From Sulfurovum sp. (GTDB taxonomy: Bacteria > Campylobacterota > Campylobacteria > Campylobacterales > Sulfurovaceae), in the NCBI GenBank assembly GCA_026985755.1, contig JALSPX010000035.1:1-18530 (forward strand): DNA of 18,530 nt, read 5' to 3'. The translations under genes and the position numbers were made by a program. The notes under the pieces were generated by a model. That model saw only the letters and a list, made by a program, of their open reading frames with translations, ran no database searches and was not told where the DNA came from. Of this stretch, positions 11,806 through 18,530 are shown one piece after another; the stretch's first letter is position 1; the number at the start of each line of letters is the position of its first letter.

Positions 11806-13617
11806 CTAGCTATCCAACTTTAGAACAGCCATAAACGCTTCTTGTGGTACTTGTACCTTACCGATGGACTTCATACGTTTCTTCCCTGCTTTTTGTTTCT
11901 CTAAGAGTTTACGCTTACGGGTGATGTCTCCCCCATAACATTTCGCAGTGACGTTTTTACCCATAGATTTTACATTGGTACGTGCGATAACTTCATTACC
12001 GATACTTGCTTGGATAGCCACTTCAAAGAGCTGTCTAGGGATAAGCTCTTTAAGTTGAGCCACAAAAGCAAGCCCACGTGTACGTGCTTTGTCGCGAGGT
12101 ACGATAATAGAGAGCGAATCTACTACATCACCAGCCACACGGATATCAAGCTTCACCAAGTCACCCTCTCTAAAACCTACAGGTTCATAGTCAAAACTTG
12201 CGTATCCTTTGGTAATGGATTTGAGTTTGTCATAAAAGTCCATCACTATCTCATTCATAGGGATATCATACTCCAAAAGTACACGTGTTTCGTTCAGGTA
12301 ATCCATTTTAATCTGTATACCACGACGGTCATTGAGTAGTTTAATGAGGTTACCCAAATACTCCTGTGGTGTCAAAATCGTTGCTTTAACATAGGGTTCA
12401 AAAATCTTGTCTATCTTTTGAGGTTCAGGAAGCTCAGAAGGGTTTTGGATGACAAGCTCTTCTCCATTGGTCTGCTCTACTCTATAGACAACCGTCGGTG
12501 CGGTAGCGATGAGTTCCAAGTTAAACTCACGCTCCAAACGCTCTTTAATCACCTCCATATGAAGCATACCAAGAAAGCCTGTTCTAAATCCAGAACCCAA
12601 TGCCATAGAACTCTCTGGCTCAAATGAAAGTGAAGAGTCGTTGAGTTTGAGTTTATTCAGTGCATCACGTAAGTCTTCAAATCTATCTGTTTCTATTGGA
12701 TAAATACCTGCAAAGACAAAAGGTTTTGCAGGTTCAAAACCACCAATGGCTTCTACGGTAGGATTTTTGGCATCAGTAATTGTATCACCTACTTTAAGCC
12801 CATCAACTGTTTTAAGACCCATCACTACAATGCCTATTTCACCTGTACGAATTTCATCGGTTTTTATAGGTGCAATAGGGTTAGGGTACATAAGATTGAG
12901 TACTTGATGTTCATCTTTGGTACCCATCACTTTTGCCACTTGTCCCTTGGTAATTTGTCCATCAAATACACGTACAAGTGCAAGTGCTCCCAAGTAGTTG
13001 TCAAACCATGAATCGTAGATGAGGGCTTTAAGAGGAGCATTTGCATCACCCACAGGTGCTGGTACACGCTCAACGATGCTGTCTACAAGTTCTGCTATCC
13101 CTACCCCTGTTTTGGCTGATACAAGGTTATGCTCTGTTGCATCGATACCTATGGCCTCTTCAAGTTCTGTCAGTACACGGTCAGGGTCTGCTGCAGGTAG
13201 GTCAATCTTGTTTACCACAGGAAGCAACTCAAGGTCATTTTCTATGGCAATATATACATTGGCGATGGTCTGAGCTTCTACCCCTTGTGCTGCATCGACG
13301 ATAAGTAAAGCACCATCACTAGATGCCAAAGAACGACTCACCTCATAAGAGAAGTCTACGTGTCCTGGCGTGTCAATGAGATTTAGGATGTAGTGCTCTC
13401 CATCTTTGACATAGTCCAAACGTACAGACTGTGCTTTAATCGTGATACCACGTTCCTTTTCGATATCCATTGTATCCATCACTTGTGCAGACATTTGACG
13501 CTCTGTTACTGCTCCACACTCTTGTATAATCCGGTCAGCCAAGGTAGATTTACCATGGTCGATATGTGCGATAATAGAAAAGTTACGTATATTTTTTTGT
13601 GGTACTTTATTTTCCAT
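11806..13617 (-). CDS. lepA: elongation factor 4 (LepA), ribosome-associated GTPase
   Basis: Complete 603-residue translational GTPase LepA/EF4, which binds stalled or initiating ribosomes. GTPase motifs are clear: AHIDHGKST (P-loop), RGITIKAQSVRL (switch I), DTPGHVDF (switch II) and NKIDLP. They are followed by the EF-G-like domains II, III and V, and the LepA-specific C-terminal domain (AKCYGGDITRKRKLLEKQKAGKKRMK). Length is standard. Its ATG overlaps the prs stop as TAATG, and it ends 4 nt before the NifX-like gene, so all four genes prs, lepA, NifX-like and CopD-like look like one transcript. Confidence 0.98.
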   Translation of the reverse strand: MENKVPQKNIRNFSIIAHIDHGKSTLADRIIQECGAVTERQMSAQVMDTMDIEKERGITIKAQSVRLDYVKDGEHYILNLIDTPGHVDFSYEVSRSLASSDGALLIVDAAQGVEAQTIANVYIAIENDLELLPVVNKIDLPAADPDRVLTELEEAIGIDATEHNLVSAKTGVGIAELVDSIVERVPAPVGDANAPLKALIYDSWFDNYLGALALVRVFDGQITKGQVAKVMGTKDEHQVLNLMYPNPIAPIKTDEIRTGEIGIVVMGLKTVDGLKVGDTITDAKNPTVEAIGGFEPAKPFVFAGIYPIETDRFEDLRDALNKLKLNDSSLSFEPESSMALGSGFRTGFLGMLHMEVIKERLEREFNLELIATAPTVVYRVEQTNGEELVIQNPSELPEPQKIDKIFEPYVKATILTPQEYLGNLIKLLNDRRGIQIKMDYLNETRVLLEYDIPMNEIVMDFYDKLKSITKGYASFDYEPVGFREGDLVKLDIRVAGDVVDSLSIIVPRDKARTRGLAFVAQLKELIPRQLFEVAIQASIGNEVIARTNVKSMGKNVTAKCYGGDITRKRKLLEKQKAGKKRMKSIGKVQVPQEAFMAVLKLDS

Positions 13618-14552
13618 TAGGTAGTCTCAAAAAGAGAATTTACACTCTCATTATTATGTACACGTCTTATTACTTCACCCAACATACTCGCGGTTGAGAG
13701 CATCTTAATTTTTTTGGATGCTTTCGTCATAGGTATGGTATTGGCTACAACCAGTTCATCCAATTCACCTTTTTCGATGCGATCATATGCAGGACCTGAA
13801 AGAACTGGGTGTGTACAACATGCCATAACAGAAGTGGCACCAAGACCTTTTAATGCCGATGCTGCTTTTACCATAGTACCAGCAGTGTCAATCATGTCAT
13901 CAATTAGTATAATGTCTTTGCCTTTAACATCGCCAATAATATTCATGACCTCAGATTCATTGGCTTGTTCACGACGCTTATCCACAATCACCATATCAAG
14001 CCCAAGCTTATTGGCAAAATATCTAGCACGAGATACACCACCAATATCAGGAGAGGCAATCACAGGATTTTTAAAATTTTTAGCTTTGATATAATCCATA
14101 AATAAGATAGCCCCATAAAGATTGTCTACAGGGATATCAAAAAAACCTTGGATTTGAGAAGCATGAAGATCCACAGTAACCATACGTGTAATACCTGATG
14201 TCTCCATTAAATTTGCAACAAGTTTAGCAGAAATTGGTACTCTTGGTGCTGCTTTTCTATCTTGTCGTGCATAACCATAGTATGGTACAATAGCCGTAAT
14301 TGATTTAGCAGATGAACGCTTGAGTGCGTCTGTCATAATAAGCAGTTCCATCAAATTTGCATTTGCAGGTGCGGAGGTAGGTTGAATAATGAAAACATCT
14401 TTTCCACGTACTGACTCAGCTATTTGTACAGAGATTTCACCATCAGAAAAACGTTTTATAGTTGCTTCACTCAAAGGCATCTCTAGGTAAGTTGCTATCT
14501 CTTGTGCTAGCTCAGGGTTTGATGTTCCAGAAAAAAGCATATATCCGCTCAT
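13617..14552 (-). CDS. prs: ribose-phosphate pyrophosphokinase (PRPP synthetase)
   Basis: Complete 311-residue cytosolic enzyme that makes PRPP from ribose 5-phosphate and ATP, feeding purine, pyrimidine, NAD, His and Trp synthesis. Landmarks are FSGTSNPELAQEIA at the start, RFSDGEISVQI, the flexible-loop region YYGYARQDRKAAPRVPISA, DLHASQIQGFFDIPVDNL, and the PRPP loop DIILIDDMIDTAGT. Length and domain order are normal. AAGGT lies 8-9 nt before the ATG. It is the promoter-proximal gene of the prs-lepA cluster. Confidence 0.98.
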   Translation of the reverse strand: MSGYMLFSGTSNPELAQEIATYLEMPLSEATIKRFSDGEISVQIAESVRGKDVFIIQPTSAPANANLMELLIMTDALKRSSAKSITAIVPYYGYARQDRKAAPRVPISAKLVANLMETSGITRMVTVDLHASQIQGFFDIPVDNLYGAILFMDYIKAKNFKNPVIASPDIGGVSRARYFANKLGLDMVIVDKRREQANESEVMNIIGDVKGKDIILIDDMIDTAGTMVKAASALKGLGATSVMACCTHPVLSGPAYDRIEKGELDELVVANTIPMTKASKKIKMLSTASMLGEVIRRVHNNESVNSLFETT

Positions 14553-14585
14553 ATTATGACCTTATGTGTGTATTTAAGTAGACGT

Positions 14586-14591
14586 ATTTTA
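14586..14591 (-). promoter_or_regulatory. candidate -10 of the prs operon
   Basis: TAAAAT on the minus strand lies about 33 nt before the prs ATG in the divergent spacer. No good -35 was recognised. The spacer (14553-14668) otherwise holds no gene. Confidence 0.35.
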
Positions 14592-14668
14592 CTCAAATGT
14601 TAATAAAAAGGGGATTTAAAGCCTTGAAGTATTACACTTATGCGTAAAAATCATCATCTTGGACTATC

Positions 14669-15169
14669 ATGATACGAAAATTTTTTAGAAAACTTGCCAG
14701 TAAAAAAGATAAGTTTGACCATCTACTTGAAAAATACAACCTTCCAAGAGCCTATTTCAATATTAATAGAAAAATGATTACTAAAGGTGTTTGGGTAGGA
14801 TTGTTTTGGGGGTTTATACCTATGCCTATGCAGATGTTAGCAGTAGTGGCAACTACCCCTTTTGTCCGCTTTAATATCCCTATTGCCATTGCCATGGTAT
14901 GGCTCTCTAACCCTATTACCATGCCACCTATGTATTATATGGAATATCTTACTGGCAATTTTATATTAGGTCAAGATGGTATCGATGGTATAACATTGAC
15001 TCTAGAGTGGTTTTCGGAAAATATGGGTGATATATTCTTACCACTTTATGTGGGTACTGCATTTTACTCTATTATAGTATCTTCCTTGGTCTATTTTGTA
15101 CTTAATTGGTTATGGATACACTCTGTTAAAAGTGAACAAAATGAAAAAAAATATAGAAAGAAAAAATAG
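14669..15169 (+). CDS. DUF2062 membrane protein
   Basis: A 166-residue inner-membrane protein of the DUF2062 family. A basic N-terminus precedes the hydrophobic core TKGVWVGLFWGFIPMPMQMLAVVATTPFVRFNIPIAIAMVWLSNPITMPPMYY, where the G-x-x-P-x-P/Q-x-Q and NP-(I/V)-T-x-P-x-Y motifs are the family hallmarks. A last helix near 135-155 is followed by a basic tail. The molecular role is unknown for most members. A weak GGA precedes the ATG. It is divergent from prs and separated by its own spacer from the downstream hydrolase. Confidence 0.88.
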   Translation: MIRKFFRKLASKKDKFDHLLEKYNLPRAYFNINRKMITKGVWVGLFWGFIPMPMQMLAVVATTPFVRFNIPIAIAMVWLSNPITMPPMYYMEYLTGNFILGQDGIDGITLTLEWFSENMGDIFLPLYVGTAFYSIIVSSLVYFVLNWLWIHSVKSEQNEKKYRKKK

Positions 15170-15177
15170 TTAACCAT

Positions 15178-15186
15178 TGGTATACT
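15178..15186 (+). promoter_or_regulatory. extended -10 promoter of the SH3/NlpC-P60 gene
   Basis: TGGTATACT matches the extended -10 form seen before eptA, arsC and the LRV gene. It lies 34 nt before the ATG at 15221, which gives a normal leader. Confidence 0.5.
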
Positions 15187-15220
15187 ATTTATGATTATTA
15201 TTTTATAAAAAGAATGTTTA

Positions 15221-16567
15221 ATGCCTATTAAAATTACACTATTTCTCAGTCTCATATTTACATATACTAATCTTCATGCAGATTATCTGCTCAAAGTGAG
15301 TAAGCGTCAGCCAAGCAAAATTGACAATATGCCAAAAGGTATCGTTGCAGACATGAAAAGCATACCTCAAGACCCTAGTTATTACGCCAATCAAATTAAA
15401 CCTTTTTCTCTTTCTGAGCAAAAAGAGTTAGATGATGTATTTAATCAAAAATATTTTCAACCTTGGGATATTGATGGACTCGATATTAATAAAGATGATT
15501 TTGGATGGGAAATAAGATTTGTCAGAAAGAAGCCTATTTATAAAGAAAAAGGCTCACAAATACCTGCTTCTGTGTATGAAAAATGGATAGATAATGCCAA
15601 TTATGAAAATATTGATACAAAAAAATACAAAGCAATTACGGTGAGACGCACAGATGTAAAAGCGCTTCCTACCTCTACAGCTTTTTATAGAGACCCTAAA
15701 AAAACAGGAGAGGGTTTTCCTTTTGATTATAATCAAAATTCGGCACTGCATATTAATGTACCGCTGTATGTATCACATATTTCAAAAGACAAACGTTGGG
15801 CATTTGTACGTGCATCATATGCTTTTGGTTGGGTAAAAACAAAAGATATTGCACTGGTAGATAAGCATTTTAGAAAAGCATTTAAAAATGACAAGTATGC
15901 AGTGGCAGTTAAAGATAACATGCGTTTATATGATGAGCATAATAAATCTGTCTCGATAGTAAAACTAGGGGCACTTTTTCCTATAGTTTCAGGTACCAAA
16001 AAAAAGATAAAACGTTATTTGGTTGCTCAACGAAATGCAAAAGGACAGGGAGTACTACATAAAGTTAAACTTCAAAATAAGTATACTTTGGCTAAAAAAC
16101 CTTTACCGTTTAATGCAAAAAATGTAGCGATAATTGCAAAAGAGTTTTATGGTGAACCTTATGGATGGGGAGGTAGCTATGAATGTCGTGATTGTTCTGC
16201 GACTACACGTGATTTTTTAGGTGTTTTTGGTATATTTTTGCGTCGCAACTCATCCAAACAAGCAGAAGATGGAAACAGTATTCCTATGAAGCGATGGCCA
16301 AAAGCCTATAAAAAGAAATTTATCAATGAAAATGCTGAACCTTTTAGATCTTTACTCTATGTACCTGGACATATTGTCTTATATTTGGGACAATACAAAG
16401 GTGAACCTGTTATTATGCATACCTACTGGGGTATTCGTAAAAATGATGGCACTAAACTTATTACTGGGCGTACCATCATTACTACTACAGAACCTGGTAA
16501 AGAGCGTGCAGATGTAAGAGAAGGTGCAAAATTGATTAATACACTAAGAAGCATCGTGAATTTTTGA
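15221..16567 (+). CDS. periplasmic SH3-domain NlpC/P60 (C40) peptidoglycan hydrolase
   Basis: A 448-residue secreted cysteine peptidase expected to cut peptide stems of peptidoglycan. Signal peptide residues 1-20 end in LHA-D. The N-terminal stabilising domain spans about 50-150. SH3-like domains follow (about 150-285), with VRRTDVKALPT, KRWAFVRASYAFGWVKTKDIAL and the KLGALFPIV segments. The catalytic NlpC/P60 domain (about 298-440) has GEPYGWGG, nucleophile Cys325 in CRDCSATTRDFLG, His384 in VPGHIVLYLG, and His400 in MHTYWG as the likely third residue. This is the architecture of the SH3_6/SH3_7-C40 hydrolases. No strong Shine-Dalgarno is visible. The substrate is inferred from the family. 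Confidence 0.9.
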   Translation: MPIKITLFLSLIFTYTNLHADYLLKVSKRQPSKIDNMPKGIVADMKSIPQDPSYYANQIKPFSLSEQKELDDVFNQKYFQPWDIDGLDINKDDFGWEIRFVRKKPIYKEKGSQIPASVYEKWIDNANYENIDTKKYKAITVRRTDVKALPTSTAFYRDPKKTGEGFPFDYNQNSALHINVPLYVSHISKDKRWAFVRASYAFGWVKTKDIALVDKHFRKAFKNDKYAVAVKDNMRLYDEHNKSVSIVKLGALFPIVSGTKKKIKRYLVAQRNAKGQGVLHKVKLQNKYTLAKKPLPFNAKNVAIIAKEFYGEPYGWGGSYECRDCSATTRDFLGVFGIFLRRNSSKQAEDGNSIPMKRWPKAYKKKFINENAEPFRSLLYVPGHIVLYLGQYKGEPVIMHTYWGIRKNDGTKLITGRTIITTTEPGKERADVREGAKLINTLRSIVNF

Positions 16568-16589
16568 TGATTTACGCTAAAATGCGCGT

Positions 16590-17195
16590 ATGAAACACAA
16601 AGACAAAATTAAAATATTTACGACTACAATTACTGCAGGTACCCATAAGGGCAAAAAAATAGAGATACCTGATATCTCTACAACACGTAGTTCAAAAAGT
16701 ATTCTTAAAGAATCACTCTTTAATACCCTGCAGTTTGATATCATAGATAAAAATTTTGTTGAAGTTTTTTCTGGCTCAGGCTCTATTGGTTTAGAAGCAC
16801 TGAGTCGTGGTGCAGGAGAAGCCTATTTTATGGAGTATAATAAAACGGCATATAGATCTTTAGAAAGTAATGTTAAGCGTATTGATACTACGCGTTCTCA
16901 TCTCTTTTATGGTGATAGTTTTGAACTCTTTGAACGCGTGTATGCAATGGTCAAACAGAGTCGAGAAAAGACCTACTTTTATTTTGATCCTCCCTTTTCT
17001 ACACGAGATGGCATGGATGACATTTATGATAAAACCATCGCTCTCATAGAAACCATAAAATGTGATGTCTGTGAGATGGTTATCGTAGAGCATATGACCA
17101 ACCTAAGTATGCCAGAACACATAGGTAACCTCACCCAAAGAAAAAAGAAAAAGTTTGGACGCAGTTCCCTTACATATTATAGTCCACAGGAGTAG
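16590..17195 (+). CDS. rsmD: 16S rRNA (guanine966-N2)-methyltransferase RsmD
   Basis: A 201-residue SAM-dependent methyltransferase that modifies G966 of 16S rRNA during 30S assembly. Visible are the family's N-terminal TITAGTHKGKKIEIP and RSSKSILKESLFNTLQ, the SAM motif VEVFSGSGSIGLEALSRGA (57-75) and catalytic DPPF (133-136). The C-terminal FGRSSLTYYSP corresponds to the usual YGxTxLxFY end. TAAAAT (16578-16583) lies 6 nt before the ATG and no ribosome binding site is seen, so initiation may be leaderless or coupled to the upstream gene, which ends 23 nt before. The NYN gene starts 3 nt after its stop. Confidence 0.92.
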   Translation: MKHKDKIKIFTTTITAGTHKGKKIEIPDISTTRSSKSILKESLFNTLQFDIIDKNFVEVFSGSGSIGLEALSRGAGEAYFMEYNKTAYRSLESNVKRIDTTRSHLFYGDSFELFERVYAMVKQSREKTYFYFDPPFSTRDGMDDIYDKTIALIETIKCDVCEMVIVEHMTNLSMPEHIGNLTQRKKKKFGRSSLTYYSPQE

Positions 17196-17198
17196 AAA

Positions 17199-17948
17199 AT
17201 GACTAAAAAAGAAGACCATATTGCTTTATTTATTGATTGTGATAATATCTCACACAAAGCCATAGAGGGTATTATCAATGAACTTAGTACCTACGGTATA
17301 GTAAATATCAGACAGGCCTATGGTAACTGGACAAAAGACAATTTAAAAAATTGGGAAGATAAACTCTTAGAGTTTGCTATTAAGCCTATACAACAGTTTG
17401 ATTACTCTAGAAACAAGAATGCTACAGATATTCTTATGACCATAGATGCTATAGATTTACTACATACCAAGGATATTGATGCCTTTGCATTTGCCACGAG
17501 TGATAGTGATTTTACGCCTGTTGTTATGCGTGTGCAAGCAGAAGGTATCAAGGTATTCGGTTTTGGGGAAAAGAAAACTCCCAAGCCATTTATGGCAGCA
17601 TGTTCACAGTTTATATTTACTGAAAACTTGATGCGTGCAAGTCTGAATCCATCCAATAAAGAAGAGAACCATTCAAATGAACCTATACGTAAAAATAGTA
17701 AAGAGTTGCGTCAAGACACATGGCTTGTCAATGTTTTACGAAATGCAGTAGAACATACGATGGATGAATATGGTTGGGCAAACTTGTCAGATATAGGGCA
17801 ATATATCAACAACTCTACTTCATTTTCTCCGATTAATTTCGGATACAAAAAGCTTAGTAATCTTATCAAAGAGATAGATTTATTTGATATTTCGATTGAT
17901 GAATATAGTAAACAGATGAGTATAAAAGATAGAAGAAAGAGTAATTAA
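17199..17948 (+). CDS. NYN (LabA-like) domain protein with C-terminal OST-HTH domain
   Basis: A 249-residue cytosolic protein combining a PIN-like NYN ribonuclease domain (about 5-150) with an OST-HTH/LOTUS RNA-binding domain (about 168-240, with WANLSDIGQYINNSTSFSPINFGYKKLSNLI). Candidate metal-binding acids are Asp13 and Asp15 (FIDCDN), Asp77 (NATDILMTIDAIDLL), and Asp102 and Asp104 (ATSDSDFTPVV). An RNA-cleaving or RNA-binding role is inferred. AGGAG (17188-17192) lies 6 nt before the ATG and overlaps the end of rsmD, so the two are co-translated. Specific targets are unknown. Confidence 0.9.
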   Translation: MTKKEDHIALFIDCDNISHKAIEGIINELSTYGIVNIRQAYGNWTKDNLKNWEDKLLEFAIKPIQQFDYSRNKNATDILMTIDAIDLLHTKDIDAFAFATSDSDFTPVVMRVQAEGIKVFGFGEKKTPKPFMAACSQFIFTENLMRASLNPSNKEENHSNEPIRKNSKELRQDTWLVNVLRNAVEHTMDEYGWANLSDIGQYINNSTSFSPINFGYKKLSNLIKEIDLFDISIDEYSKQMSIKDRRKSN

Positions 17949-18045
17949 TATACTCTAGGAGGTGAAGACTTTAGTCCCACACAATTCAGAAGTGGAGACT
18001 TCAGTCCCACTGGGTGGGAGTAAACGCTCCACTTCCAAGAGTATA
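17949..18045. repeat. nested palindromic repeat between NYN gene and acs
   Basis: Perfect outer arms TATACTCT (17949-17956) and AGAGTATA (18038-18045) enclose GAAGTGGAG (17989-17997) paired with CTCCACTTC (18027-18035). Inside lies a tip hairpin TCCCAC-TGG-GTGGGA (18005-18019). The segment GAAGACTTTAGTCCCAC (17964-17980) is a near direct copy of GGAGACTTCAGTCCCAC (17994-18010). It fills the whole spacer between convergent genes and could serve as a two-way terminator, but its internal duplication is that of a dispersed repeat. Confidence 0.72.
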
Positions 18046-18050
18046 AATGA

Positions 18051-18530
18051 TTACGCCTCTTTTACAATCTTTTCAATCACACCTACAATAGATGGATCTT
18101 CTAGTGTAGAAGTATCTTGCGTTATCGCCTCACCCTTCACAAGACTTCTTAAAATACGTCTCATTATTTTACCAGAACGCGTTTTAGGTACATCAGGTAC
18201 AAATGCCATTGCATCACACAGTGCAATCGCCCCTATCTCTTTTTTAATCACTTGGTTGATAGCCACTTTGAGTTCATCAGAAGCATCATCAGGGTTTTTA
18301 AGTACGATATAAGCAAAGATACCCTCACCTTTAATATCGTGTGGTTTCCCTACGACTGCTACAGCCGCTACTGCATCATGTTTCTTAATCGCTGCTTCTA
18401 CTTCTGCGGTACCCATGCGGTGACCAGATACATTGATGACATCATCCGTACGTCCTGTAATGGTGATGTATCCATCTTCATCCATCATCGCACCGTCTCC
18501 TGTAAAGTAGACAGCTTTACCATCTTTTTT
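18051..18530 (-). CDS. acs: acetyl-CoA synthetase, C-terminal part; 5' end outside window
   Basis: The last 159 residues of AMP-forming acetate-CoA ligase, which activates acetate via acetyl-AMP. Visible are YFTGDGAMMDEDGYITITGR (A7/A8 hinge region), DDVINVSGHRMGTAEVE with the CoA-side motif, the GEGIFAYIVL strand, and PKTRSGKIMRRILR containing the Lys that is reversibly acetylated in this family. The frame continues open to the right edge on the minus strand, so the start lies beyond 18530. Internal ATGs near 18488 are not starts. Confidence 0.95.
   Translation of the reverse strand, partial: KKDGKAVYFTGDGAMMDEDGYITITGRTDDVINVSGHRMGTAEVEAAIKKHDAVAAVAVVGKPHDIKGEGIFAYIVLKNPDDASDELKVAINQVIKKEIGAIALCDAMAFVPDVPKTRSGKIMRRILRSLVKGEAITQDTSTLEDPSIVGVIEKIVKEA

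Noticed and set aside
12010..13304. several plus-strand frames of 69-109 residues
   Set aside because: They lie entirely antisense within lepA, which is complete and highly conserved.
17949..18045. CRISPR-like repeats because of GACTT-AGTCCCAC copies
   Set aside because: Only two imperfect copies, 30 nt apart, and they form a nested palindrome; no cas genes.
1..18530. tRNA, rRNA or riboswitch genes
   Set aside because: No cloverleaf, rRNA segment or known riboswitch core was recognised by eye; a covariance-model scan was not possible.

Overview
The window looks like chromosomal DNA of a Campylobacterota (epsilonproteobacterial) species, most likely of the Sulfurovum/Sulfurimonas type. Low GC, tightly packed genes with 1-4 nt junctions, extended -10 promoters (TGnTATACT), and an adjacent eptA / PAP2 phosphatase pair point that way. 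The taxon is inferred, not proven.

Left end (1-2800): an integron. A tyrosine recombinase of the integron-integrase type (intI) runs leftward off the window edge and carries an in-frame TAG nonsense codon. A divergent two-cassette array (GNAT acetyltransferase, isochorismatase-like hydrolase) follows, each cassette ending in a foldable attC site. The last attC is joined precisely at its G|TT crossover to a brnT toxin gene that has lost its N-terminus. brnA follows and probably carries a frameshift near its start. A GC-rich hairpin repeat sits in the leader of the first cassette.

2922-4607: an arsenic operon on the + strand. A promoter overlapped by an ArsR-type operator precedes arsC, a small Cys-containing protein of unknown function, an aquaporin with NPA motifs and a wide-pore filter (AqpS-like), and a 67-residue membrane protein. 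Reduction of arsenate followed by downhill arsenite efflux through the channel is the likely scheme. No arsR, acr3 or arsB is visible.

4616-8052, minus strand: a MoxR-type AAA+ ATPase, a hairpin-rich spacer, a leucine-rich-repeat-variant protein, and the membrane subunit of a FetAB-type exporter without its ATPase.

8105-10398, plus strand: an envelope-modification pair, phosphoethanolamine transferase EptA (whose true N-terminus appears to begin at an ATT codon) and an overlapping PAP2 phosphatase.

14552-10412, minus strand: housekeeping genes prs and lepA, coupled through TAATG or 4-nt junctions to a NifX/NafY-like domain protein and a CopD-like membrane protein. A GGDEF-like protein with its own promoter and a palindrome follows.

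14669-17948, plus strand: DUF2062 membrane protein, periplasmic SH3/NlpC-P60 hydrolase, rsmD, and a NYN/OST-HTH RNA-binding protein. A nested hairpin repeat then separates them from the 3' end of acs, which enters from the right on the minus strand. No tRNA, rRNA or CRISPR array was seen.
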